From Ignelater luminosus (Eukaryota > Arthropoda > Insecta > Coleoptera > Elateridae), in contig VTPC01090680.1 in the NCBI GenBank assembly GCA_011009095.1, positions 60,235-124,234 of the forward strand: a stretch of DNA of 64,000 bases. Reading direction: 5' to 3'. Within the stretch, counting starts at the first letter, position 1; the number at the start of each line of letters is the position of its first letter. The position numbers and the translations under genes are program-made. Below are positions 12,059-21,084 of the stretch, piece by piece. The notes beneath the pieces are model-generated. The model did not search any database. It was not told the origin of the DNA and worked only from the letters and a program-made list of their open reading frames with translations.

Positions 12059-12255
12059 ATGCGATCATTAAAATTTATGTTCCCAGTAGGCTGTAAAATT
12101 TTTTCGTAGGGCGTATCCAGGACATAAGCAATAAACTGTGATTTTGCCTTGTTTCTAATGCAAACTGTCAATTTGACAGATAATTTTCCGGAGTAAGCTA
12201 AGACATGGTTTTTTCTTTCATAGCCTTCTGGCAACTTAAATTTTAATGATCGCAT
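12059..12255. mobile_element. 197-bp palindromic MITE
   Basis: The ends are inverted copies. The left end is ATGCGATCATTAAAATTTAT and the right end, reverse-complemented, is ATGCGATCATTAAAATTTAA. Both are followed inward by a CCAG(T/A)AGGCT-like block. It has no coding capacity. The first 18 bp of the TIR are identical in both arms. Confidence 0.75.
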
Positions 12256-12999
12256 GTTATTTGTTTACTTATAACAATACATACAATAACAGAGAGCAGA
12301 TCAGAAAAAATATTGTAATCTATACAAATGGAATTAAAATTATTATACGTAACAGCTACAGGATCTGATCTCAGAACGTTGGCTTTGGCAAGGCTGTCAT
12401 GAAATAAGGGATGTTGTCTTAAATTTAAGCGGTGATGTATTTTCTCGACATTTTTGGTAACCGTTAACTATACAAACGAAGCGACAACACATGTTAAAGC
12501 GGTTCCAAGTATGTTTAACTGGTAGGACTGAGAAGATTTGTTAAAACTTACTAAAGGGCGCTTCCAAATGCGTACGGCTGCCAAGAACGAACGTCTGATT
12601 CTGTAGTTCTTTCGGTTACCATACCAACATATGCGGTAGTCGTTAACATTTTGACATCAAAGCAAGACTTATTGGGATGAATGTTTATCTTGTGCTTCAT
12701 TAATTTAGATGTATATAACATATAAGTGATGGTCAGGTGTGCTTATAGTACTTGATAAATGACACAATACTTTCAGATTACTTGATATTAAGTAGTAGAC
12801 GATTTCTCGAATTGTGGAACCGGCTAGAAATAAAAAAGTTGCTGAAGAAATAATTCATACCATCAAGGAAATTTGAAAAACTGTGCCCAAAAGAAAGTTT
12901 CTGTAAGAAATCAAAGGAATGCAACGCGGAGCCTAACAGAATCTACTTGAAATGTTTTATTTAGTAATTAGAAATATTTGAGCATTTTTGACATAGTAG
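12256..12999. other. Intergenic stretch without recognised gene
   Basis: No gene was found. A CpG-containing block near 12480-12660 stands out mildly from the AT-rich background but shows no coding motif or repeat ends. Confidence 0.4.
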
Positions 13000-13775
13000 T
13001 TTCTTTCTTATTAGCTAACATAAATAAAAACAGCTTAGTACTCATGACCCCTTTTTTCATGGTTATTTTATTACCGTTGCAAGAAATAAGCTGCCGTTTT
13101 TTGTTTTTTCCCTAAAGAAACAAAGTGAAAAATAGCCGATTCCTTCAATTTCTTGTAACTCCTTTATTCTCGAAGCTAGAACATAATCATTTTAGCATTG
13201 TTGAGACACTTTTTAACGTAAAATCCAATGTCGTCAGTCGCTTTTTTCTAAGCCTTTCCATAACTGCGCTGTAACTCAAAGATGAATTTTGAAATAGACC
13301 TTTTAAACAATTCGACTTTGAGTTACAGAGCAGTTATGGAAAGGCCTAGGAAAAAAGGACTGACGGCATTAAATTCTACGTTGAAAAGTGCGTCAACAAT
13401 GCTCAAATGATTTTGTTCTAGCTTTGAAAATAAAGAAGTTATAGCAAATTCAAGGACTCGGTGTATTTAAAAAATTCAACTTCGAGTTACAACGCAGTTC
13501 TGGAAAGGGTCAGAAAAAAACGACTGCCGGCATTGGATTTTAGGTTAAAAAGTGCCTAAACAATGCTAAAATGATTTTGTTCTAGCTTCGAAAATTAAGG
13601 AGTTACAGCAAATTGAAGGAATCGGCCGTTTTTCACTTTTTCTCTCTAGGGAAAAAACAAAAGACGGCAGCTTATTTTTGGCAACGGTAATGGAATAAAC
13701 ATGAAAAAAGAGGTTTTATCTGCGCTAATAAGAAAGTTACCCATTTAATCCCATCGAAATTGGATCACACTGTAC
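13000..13775. repeat. Composite inverted repeat with a duplicated right arm
   Basis: The left arm (about 13000-13265) and the far right (about 13480-13745) are inverted copies. They share phrases such as ATTACCGTTGC, AAGCTGCCGT, TTCGAAGCTAGAACA and TTAGCATTGTT. A further unit at about 13300-13470 repeats the central part in direct orientation (GAGTTACA.AGCAGTT, GACTGACGGCATT), so the right side carries the module twice. The extreme right reads GGATCACACTGTA, matching the TA-flanked CAGTGTG MITE ends of this window. The left counterpart is missing, which suggests truncation. Confidence 0.65.
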
Positions 13776-13869
13776 ACTTTGAAATACCTTAACTGTACCA
13801 CCCACCTGCGTTATACCATTGAAGCTTTCCACTGTTACGGGTTACATTTCGAAGCTCAATCGGCATCAT

Positions 13870-13975
13870 TTTGAGTTGATTATCATCTGTGAATATAGTG
13901 TCAGTCTAAGAGCTATCGTAAGTAAATAAACAAAGAGAACTGGTCTGAGAAAGAAACCTTGAGGAATACCTGTTT
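13870..13975 (-). pseudogene. LINE reverse-transcriptase fragment
   Basis: On the minus strand, 13973-13956 reads TGIPQG, followed by FFLRPVLF. This fits the non-LTR reverse-transcriptase motif (GIPQGS.LGP.LF). About 60 bases further on, in another frame, comes a match to the catalytic double-aspartate motif (FTDD-type, about 13871-13900). The spacing is shorter than in an intact enzyme. It is a short, decayed fragment of a LINE-type retrotransposon and the clade cannot be told. Confidence 0.5.
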
Positions 13976-14787
13976 TTAATAAGAGTGTTATAAGATTGTG
14001 CAATAGATAATATGATCTGATTTTCATAGCGTTAAGAGTAATCTAAGCCCGCTTGAATGTCTGTCTGTTTTGAAAATTAAATGGACAATAAGAATAAGAT
14101 TATTTCGTACATTGAAATCTTTCTGTTTGGTTTCAAGATTCCAAATTGATTTTACTCTTCGCTGTTTATTACAACGACGTACTTAGGGCCACACATTATT
14201 AATTTTTTATTTTATAATGCTTTATATTACAGGTATAACTTTTGTGCCCTTGAAGCATTTTTGTTTCTATAGAGACGCTTGTCATATAAAGTTAATTTTG
14301 ATTTTATGAACAAAAGAGGACCAATAAAAAGTTTATTAGAGTGAGATTTAGTCTTCTGGAAAAATTGTTATTTACAAGATTTCTTGCAACTTTTTGCAAG
14401 TTTACTAAAAGGTTTAATTAAAAGAAATCTACTTGTTTTGTTTTGCAATGCTTTAAGTCTACGACTAAATACTTTGAAGAGGTGATAATAAAACGACAAG
14501 AAATAGTTTTTATTATTCTGTTTTTTTACAATAATTAACAAAAACCTATAAATTAAAAACATAATCAGTGCGAAAATATTTAACAATAAAACATTCACAC
14601 ATTCTTATCACTAAAATAATACATTCAACTGAGCAATTGGAATATAACAATATTTCTCAACATTAAAGCATTAAAATCAATACTTCTAATTAATTACTTT
14701 CTCACATTTTGCTAATAATTTAAATTAGATAAAAAACCAATCATTGTATTTTTTAATTTTAGTACTCGTACTATGTTTCGTTCAATG
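13976..14787. other. AT-rich intergenic stretch
   Basis: No gene recognised. More of the LINE fragment could extend from 13976 upstream on the minus strand, but no further motif was seen. Confidence 0.4.
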
Positions 14788-14925
14788 CTTGTGTCCACGA
14801 ACTGTAATTTTGCTGACGCGCTACTAGCAGCAGTGATTATATGCTGTCAGTGACTACTTGTTTGCAAACGAGTGCTGCCAGCCATCCAGCGACTACTTGC
14901 TGCTAGCTTGTGGACACAAGCAACG
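14788..14925. mobile_element. Short hairpin MITE with GCTTGTGTCCAC ends
   Basis: The outer arms are GCTTGTGTCCACGAACT near 14789 and AGCTTGTGGACACAAGC near 14905. They form an inverted repeat of about 15 bp, and inner arms built on CTAGCAGCAG and CTGCTGCTAG add to the foldback. The whole is about 135 bp, less AT-rich than its surroundings, and has no coding capacity. Confidence 0.6.
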
Positions 14926-15365
14926 TTTTACAACAACCAAATTAGACTAATCGATAACTGATGGCGCTATCTGGTTGATTTTCTCAAAGCCTGTTGATGC
15001 GAGACAAAGTACTGACACCAAACAAAAAACAATCGCAAATGGAGCTCAGTAATGATTTTCTCTCCGCCAGAGGCGTTACTGTTCTATGTCTTATCTACAA
15101 TTTAAATTTTAATAACCTCAAACTTATAAACTTAGGTTTAAACTTCTCAAATTTAACATCGAATAACAGCGCCTCCAGCGGGGGGATAATTGTTAATGAA
15201 TCCAATTTGCGATCATATTTTGTTTGGTGTCGGTACTTTACCCCACAATCAACTGATTTTGAATTTTCTAAACTATTTTATTAATAATAATGGCACTCAA
15301 GCCAATGCAACTTCGATACATACTATTCGTTGAAAGTTTGAACACAAGTACTTATCTTTTGACTT
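14926..15365. other. Intergenic spacer downstream of GMC-1
   Basis: A plus-strand open frame of 96 codons occurs at 14994-15284, but its composition (Asn/Leu/Ser-rich, no motif) fits chance. No repeat is evident. It separates the LINE and hairpin debris from the 3' end of the GMC gene. Confidence 0.4.
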
Positions 15366-15370
15366 TTTTC

Positions 15371-15390
15371 TTTATTTGAGCATTTTTATT
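15371..15390 (-). terminator. Candidate polyadenylation signals of GMC-1
   Basis: Two AATAAA hexamers occur on the minus strand (TTTATT on plus at 15371-15376 and 15385-15390), about 95-115 bp after the stop codon of the GMC oxidoreductase. This is a usual distance for an insect 3' UTR. Confidence 0.5.
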
Positions 15391-15482
15391 ATTTTATCAT
15401 TACATATTTACAATTAAATATATATTATCAACAATTCCAATAAAACGAAATCAACATAGTTTTACTAAAATTACCCCTAATG

Positions 15483-17342
15483 CTACCTTATCGTACCTAA
15501 CCAATCTTCTTTTACTAGATCGGCTCCCTTTTCTCCAACCATAATAGTAGGAGCATTAGTATTACCACTAGGTATAGTAGGCATGATAGAAGCATCTATA
15601 ACTCTTAAACCTTTCACTCCGTAAACTCTAAGTCTTGGATCTACAACAGCACTAGAATCCCAAGATGGTCCCATCTTGCATGTCCCAACTGGATGATAAA
15701 TAGTCATAGAAATTGTTCTTATATGGCACTCCAAATATGCATCACTGCCAAACTGTAAATGCTTACAATTTGGAAATTTAATTCTATGTGAGCGTGAACC
15801 AAATTGCTTGAAAGCTTGAGCTTCGCTTATTCTAATTGCTAATTTAGCACCTTCTACTAAAGTTTTAATATCAAAAGGGTCGTTAAAATAATTTGCATTT
15901 ATAGCCGGAGCGTGAAAAGGATTTTTACTTCTCAAACGAACCCATCCTCGAGATCTAGGCCTTAATAGCAACGGTATAAGTGTCCAGGCATCTTGGTTAG
16001 TAATTGGCTTGTAGACAGTATCGTAGAGTTCATCGGTCAATCCTAAGACTGAGCGGACACGTTTACCTGCATCTGAATTTACACTAGCAGGAGCCATATG
16101 CAGTTGGATATCTGGCCACGATCTATTTCCTAGATAAGTATTCATAAAGGCTAAACCTTCAACGCCTCCAAGAGTGGTCATAGGTCCTCTACCATTAACC
16201 ACGTATTGCATAGTCGTAGCAAAAGCTTTCAGTCTGTCCTGAACAATTGCAACGGGTTTATCGACCAAAAATGTCAATCCTCCCATGCCTACATGATCTT
16301 GCAAATTCTCGCCTACTTGTAAATCTTTTAAAACAGGAATATCGAATTTCATTAACTGTTCTTTACGCCCAATACCAGATAGCATTAAGATTTGTGGCGA
16401 ATTGATTGCCCCAGCGGACAAAATGATTTCCTTTCTTGCCATTACAATTTGTTTCCTTCCATTTCGGAGAAATTCCACTCCATATGCTTGCATAGTCGCC
16501 GGATTGATTAAAAGACGAGTGACATGAGAATTTAAAGCTATATGTAGATTCTTTCTTAACCTTACTGGTCTTAGAAATGCTTTTGCTGTAGAACATCTCG
16601 ATCCCCTTCGAATAGTTCCTTGAGCAATCATGAAACCAGCTTGATCTGCTCCGTTTATATCTCTGATTGGATAACCAAGCTCTCTTCCCGCTTGCGTAAA
16701 AGCTACTACTAAAGGACTTCGCCAAGGTGCTTCCTGAACCGTTAACATACCACCTTCTTTATGATAAGGAGTCTTGGCCAAATATGGATTTCTATTATCT
16801 TCGGATTTCATAAAGTATTTTAAAACATTTTCGTAATTCCAACCAGGGTTTCCTAAAGATTCCCACAAGTCGTAATCATGTTTGTTGCCTCTAACATACA
16901 ACATATAGTTTAAAACACTAGATCCGCCTAAAACTTTTCCTCTTGGCCAATTACATCTACCATCTTTCATACCCAAACAGGCTTTTCCAGTTGATTCGAT
17001 TCTGTATGCCCAGTCTAATTTCGATAGCTGCAAATAAGCAGCTAATGAAGGCACGTCACTTATCTCATTCTCGTCTGGACCAGCTTCTAGCAATAAAACT
17101 TTCCAATTAGGAATTTCTGATAATCTGGAGGCTACCACTGCACCAGCCGATCCACCACCAATCACAATAAAGTCATACTCGCGGTAAAGAACTTTTTGAT
17201 CTGTTGGATGTGATTCGGGATCGTAAATATCGTAATTGTAATATGCAATACCCGCTAAAAGGAGAGGAATTAGCCATAATGACTGACCAACTAAACTTAT
17301 AGTCTTCACTGCTGATGATATAATTACTGTTTCTACAACCAT
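15483..17342 (-). CDS. GMC oxidoreductase (glucose dehydrogenase [FAD, quinone]-like), intronless
   Basis: A complete 619-aa flavoenzyme of the glucose-methanol-choline family. Such enzymes oxidise alcohol groups of sugars, sterols or other small molecules using bound FAD; the substrate cannot be told. A hydrophobic segment (about residues 21-38) suggests a signal anchor or secretory signal. The FAD-binding Rossmann motif GGGSAG lies at about 62-67, the first GMC signature (RGKVLGGSS) at about 134-142, and the second (SAGAINSPQ type) in mid-protein. The catalytic pair fits His550 ([10 protein letters not shown]) and Asn594 (SGNTNAPT), 44 residues apart as in choline oxidase. Length is normal for insect members and no frame breaks are seen. 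The start ATG (17342-17340) precedes the hydrophobic segment. The coding region has no intron, whereas the paralog at 49323-57050 has two introns at positions this gene also encodes. A splice acceptor at 17523-17524 suggests an intron in the 5' UTR. Confidence 0.95.
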   Translation of the reverse strand: MVVETVIISSAVKTISLVGQSLWLIPLLLAGIAYYNYDIYDPESHPTDQKVLYREYDFIVIGGGSAGAVVASRLSEIPNWKVLLLEAGPDENEISDVPSLAAYLQLSKLDWAYRIESTGKACLGMKDGRCNWPRGKVLGGSSVLNYMLYVRGNKHDYDLWESLGNPGWNYENVLKYFMKSEDNRNPYLAKTPYHKEGGMLTVQEAPWRSPLVVAFTQAGRELGYPIRDINGADQAGFMIAQGTIRRGSRCSTAKAFLRPVRLRKNLHIALNSHVTRLLINPATMQAYGVEFLRNGRKQIVMARKEIILSAGAINSPQILMLSGIGRKEQLMKFDIPVLKDLQVGENLQDHVGMGGLTFLVDKPVAIVQDRLKAFATTMQYVVNGRGPMTTLGGVEGLAFMNTYLGNRSWPDIQLHMAPASVNSDAGKRVRSVLGLTDELYDTVYKPITNQDAWTLIPLLLRPRSRGWVRLRSKNPFHAPAINANYFNDPFDIKTLVEGAKLAIRISEAQAFKQFGSRSHRIKFPNCKHLQFGSDAYLECHIRTISMTIYHPVGTCKMGPSWDSSAVVDPRLRVYGVKGLRVIDASIMPTIPSGNTNAPTIMVGEKGADLVKEDWLGTIR

Positions 17343-17522
17343 TGTAACAATTATAATCTAAACTGACTAGAAGATATTTTGTATATGTTTTGTTTTCATA
17401 ATATTTAATCCGGAGGATGATTTTTCATCTTCCATCCACACAAAATCCTGGGAGCTTTTCTCCTTTTTTGATAATTCATATTTTTCTTTGGAATCATTTC
17501 TTTTTGCTATCTGGCCGGTGAC
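17343..17522 (-). other. Probable 5' UTR segment of GMC-1 after a strong splice acceptor
   Basis: On the minus strand, a T-rich tract ending TTTTTTTATTTCAG stops at 17523 and is followed by GTCACCGG. This looks like a real acceptor. Between it and the GMC-1 ATG, one frame stays open for 51 codons (lysine/serine-rich, containing DFVWMEDEK) and stops at 17367-17369, 24 bp short of the ATG. The simplest reading is an untranslated leader in the same exon as the GMC coding region. Alternatives are an upstream reading frame, or the last exon of another minus-strand gene. No upstream donor was identified. Confidence 0.4.
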
Positions 17523-17790
17523 CTGAAATAAAAAAAATAATGAAATAAGGTTGTCTATTTTTTATTAACAGAACAGAAGAAAAGCTTTAATGAGGGAATA
17601 TTACGTTGTAATTTAGTTTGTCTGGAAAATTAGGTTTATTACAAAATCAATAAACCCCTTTAGCTACGAATATAACTTAATTATGTTCTGGCAGCAGGAG
17701 AAATTCGATCACATAATAAATAAGAATCGAAGATTTTATTTAAGAAAATAACATTAGCCACAATACTAACTTGATTATTCTTTGTTTCAG

Positions 17791-18237
17791 GTAATAAACC
17801 GTTCGTTGAGAGAAGAAAGGAGGAACTTAATTTTGCAAAAAGAATTTTAAGGAATGTAAAGGTATTTTTTCATGGTTTTTTTAATTATTCCTTTTCACCG
17901 CAATTTTAGATTAACTTTTTGACTAAAAGAATTTTAGAGATTATAATCCTTGTCATTCTTCAAAGAAGTGAGTTTCCTAAATTGGACCAATTTTTATTTC
18001 TATAATACTCTAAGGACTCTTCTGCATCGAAACGTGATATTTCTTACTTTTTCTATATCTTGTTAGGATGAAGTAAAAAACTTTTTGATCGGGCCAGATA
18101 GACCAGCGGTGATGAGACCCGCCACCAATACGTTTTATAATAGCATAAATGGCGAATACAACGCAAAGTTATATCGGACTGATCCTAGAATCGGGAAGAA
18201 AAGTTTCAACTCTGTGGTCGAATTCAGGGGGCTATAG
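17791..18237 (+). CDS. Last two exons of an unrecognised gene
   Basis: Two short exons on the plus strand. Exon A is 17791-17861, after the acceptor TTCTTTGTTTCAG and before the donor AAG|GTATTT. Exon B is 18067-18237, after TATCTTGTTAG, ending with a TAG stop at 18235-18237. Entering exon A in phase 2 gives an uninterrupted frame through both: NKPFVERRKEELNFAKRILR and then NVK; exon B begins DEVKNFLIGPDRPAVMRP and ends FNSVVEFRGL. That is about 80 residues, charged, with no membrane segment or signal peptide in this part. AATAAA signals 26 and 43 bp after the stop confirm a gene end. Upstream coding exons were not found; they may lie left of 17791, on the strand opposite GMC-1. The protein family was not recognised. 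It could be a small structural or cytoskeleton-associated protein, but that is only a guess. Confidence 0.7.
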
Positions 18238-18262
18238 GATTCCAGTAGTTGGTGCCCAGAGT

Positions 18263-18285
18263 AATAAATCAAAACTCAGAATAAA
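18263..18285 (+). terminator. Polyadenylation signals of the 17.8-18.2 kb gene
   Basis: AATAAA at 18263-18268 and again at 18280-18285, beginning 26 and 43 bp after the TAG stop at 18235-18237. Confidence 0.6.
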
Positions 18286-18544
18286 ATAATTTCATAAAAG
18301 CAATGCTACGAAACTAATGTCGCTTATTTCAGAGACCGTTGGAAATTATTTGAAAAAACTGTAACATTATCTGTCAGCGGGGTACTCAACAATCTGGGAA
18401 ATTTGTAAGTCTTGGAAAATCCATTTGTATAGGTAGTAGAAAGGTTAGGTAAATTTTCCAAGAACACAAGTTAGCTGAAAGGTCAGTAAAAAGGACAAGC
18501 TTAAAAATCCAAAAAGATTTAAGATGAAGAAGACTTACTAAAAA

Positions 18545-19290
18545 TTAGTTTGTACTTTTTATTTTATATTTTTATTTTATTTTATCTCTCTTGGTCTTTT
18601 CTACCTTTTCTTATTTTCTTTCTTTCACTACAATGTTTGTTTTACCATGTACCTTCTTTCTCTTTTTTTTTATAACCCACCCCCCTTCGTTCTCTCAACT
18701 TTCCTTTTTTGCCACAATCTCTGTCTTACTCTTACCTTTTGTTTTCGTTTTGTCTAGTGGATTCCTTACTTTGTCTGTTTTTTCTCTTTCTCGACACTCT
18801 CATTTTTAATTTTTTGTTTTTCTTCTCGCTATTCTTTTTGGTCATTTTTAACCATCTATCATTTTTCTTTTTTGCATTTTCCCACTTTTCCATGCTCTCT
18901 CTTTTTTGATTTTTCGTTTTAACACATTTTTTACCCTTGTTTTTCTTTTTTCTTTATCTTTCTACTCATTTCTTTCTTACTCATTTTATACTTTTTTCTT
19001 ATCTCACTCATGATTTTTCATTCGATTCTATTTCTCTGTCTTTTCTTGTCTTTCTCTAGTTTACTCTTACTTTTCTTTTCATAATACACTCTGAGTGCTT
19101 ATACATGAGTCGTTTGTTCTTTTTCCTCGTACTTTACTTCTCTTTGGCGCTTTTTGTGCATAAATCTATACCCAATATTTTTCTGACGTGTCTGTCCTTC
19201 TTTATTTGTTTTTCTTAACTTTTACCTATACGCGTTACTCTGTAGTGTATTTGTACTGACTTTTTCATTTTCAACTTCTGAAGAAACCCC
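18545..19290 (+). repeat. Pyrimidine-rich low-complexity tract of about 750 bp
   Basis: On the plus strand this stretch is overwhelmingly T and C (TTTCTTTCTC, CCCACCCCCC, TTTTCTTTTTTCTTT), with few purines except in short islands. The asymmetry begins soon after the 3' end of the plus-strand gene and fades near 19290. The open frames here (Phe/Leu/Ser) are composition artefacts. It is irregular rather than a simple tandem repeat and may be an old expanded CT-rich microsatellite. Confidence 0.7.
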
Positions 19291-20174
19291 GAGAATTTTA
19301 GATTGAAAATTGAGTTTGGGTATTGCTGGATTCTTTGTACTGGAATCTATATGGATGCCAAGCCAGAAAACTCTAACTTTGAAAATAAATGATACAGATC
19401 AGTGTTTAAAGTGCCATATCCCATACAAATGTGAAGAAGCCAAACTCATTTCGCTTAATACTTCAAAACTATGGTTTTCAGAGTTAAGGCCTCTTTTTCT
19501 TTACATGACCTTTTAAACGTTTCCAGGTTTTTTCTAAAAACGAATAATTCTTTATATTAAATTGTTCCAAACTTAATGATCTTACTAGATAATGCGAAAA
19601 TTGATCTATCATCAACTGTATTTTGTTGATCTGTAAATTAAACTTTTCATGTAATATGGTAGATGCAAACTGAAACTTTTTGGTCTTTCTTATTTTGTAT
19701 AATCAGCTCTATTATCTGCTACAAATACTGTAGTTGCTTAAGACTGCCGTCTCTTTTTTTGGTTTTAAAAATGATTAAGCTTGGAATTCTTCGATTCAAA
19801 CGTATTATCTGAGTGGAATACAAAGAATTAAGAAATTCTATCAAAATCCTTGAAAATCTTTCCTTATGTTATATCAGATTTTTTATTACGATGAGGATAA
19901 GTTAATAAACTGACAATAAGTATCTAGGATGCTTGTTTTTCAAGTTTTCAAATTCTTGGCAGTATTTTCCTTCCAGGGATGCTAGATTTTAGTGCAGTAA
20001 AAGGTACTGTGCTGATCTCCTAGGAACAGATTTTGTCAAAAAAGTAAAACATTTGAATTGGCAATTTTCTTTAATCGTCTCTGCCAAAAAAAATATTTTT
20101 CGATGACTCATTCCGTTTTCGAAATACAATATTTTGACGTTTTCACATTTCAGAATAAATCATCCATTTGTATA
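19291..20174. other. AT-rich stretch without recognised gene
   Basis: No exon, RNA or repeat with clear ends. A plus-strand frame at 19310-19516 contains several cysteines (CLKCHIPYKC) but has no splice or family support. Confidence 0.35.
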
Positions 20175-21081
20175 GTAGTCCAGTCAATAAGCTGGGAAAA
20201 AAGGCCAAATAAAAAAAACACTCAGCTCGAATTTGAAAAAACTTTTCTGCAATGAGTTCTATATGACCCCAAGGTCATTCATGACTATTGAAACCTTCAC
20301 CCCGCCCCCATTCTGCCCCAAATCGCGAAATTAACCCTTTCACCATCCCCTTTCAGAAGATTTTTTTTATTTGTCAAAATGTGTGAATTTTGGCTCAAAA
20401 ATGGCTTCTAGAAGGTTTTTTGAGTCGCTGATCACGAATTCGATATTAGTTTTCCGGAAACACCACCCTAGCCGCGGAAAATCGGAAGATTTTGCCCAAT
20501 TTCGGAAAAAAAATTTGGAATTTCTGCTCGAAAACTCGAAATACATACTTGTTGCCATTTTTGAGCCAAAATTCACACATAGTTTTCTGGAAAAGTAAAC
20601 CTGGCCATGAAAAAACGGAAAATTTGGCCCAATTTCTGGAAAAATTTTTCTTCGTGAAAATTTTGAATTTAATTCGAAAATGGGTCCTAGGAGGGTTTTT
20701 GGTTGCTCATCACGAATCCGATATTAGTTTTTCGGAAACACCACCCTGGCCGCGAAAAATCGGAAAATTTTGCCTAATTTCTGAAAAAAGTTTTGGAATT
20801 TCTGCTGGAAAATGGGTTCTAGATAGTTTTTTGGGTCGCTGATCACGAATCCGGCATCACTTTCAGGAAAGCTAATGCCGGATTCACACATTTTCACAAA
20901 AAAAATTTCCGGAAAGGGGGTGGTTAAAAGGGTTGATTTCGCGATTTGGGCAGAGGAGGACGGGGGAAGGTCTTAATAGTCATGAATGACCCTGGGGTCA
21001 TATAGAACTCATTGCAAAAAAGAGTTTTGAAATTCGTGCTGAGTGTTTTTTTTTAATTCTCCCAGCTTATTGACTGGACTG
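20175..21081. mobile_element. Element of about 0.9 kb with long TIRs and internal tandem units
   Basis: The left end reads TAGTCCAGTCAATAAGCTGG and the right end, reverse-complemented, TACAGTCCAGTCAATAAGCT. The arms are about 170-190 bp and share TCATATAGAACTCATTGCA and GGGGTCATTCATGA blocks. Inside, a module starting near TTTTTTGAGTCGCTGATCACGAATTC recurs about three times (about 20402, 20683, 20814) plus a partial copy near 20590, each with the phrase GAAACACCACCCT or close to it. There is no transposase. It is a non-autonomous TA-type element with an internally expanded core. Confidence 0.7.
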
Positions 21082-21084
21082 TAG

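Noticed and set aside
14994-15284. 96-codon plus-strand open frame downstream of GMC-1
   Set aside because: Asn/Leu/Ser-rich composition, no motif, no splice or polyA context. It is consistent with chance.
17405-17513. Plus-strand open frame opposite the GMC-1 leader (starting IFNPEDDFSSS)
   Set aside because: It has no acceptor in front and no good donor. The opposite strand explains the openness better.
18591-18909. Phe/Leu/Ser-rich open frames of 66-72 codons
   Set aside because: They are by-products of the pyrimidine-rich tract.
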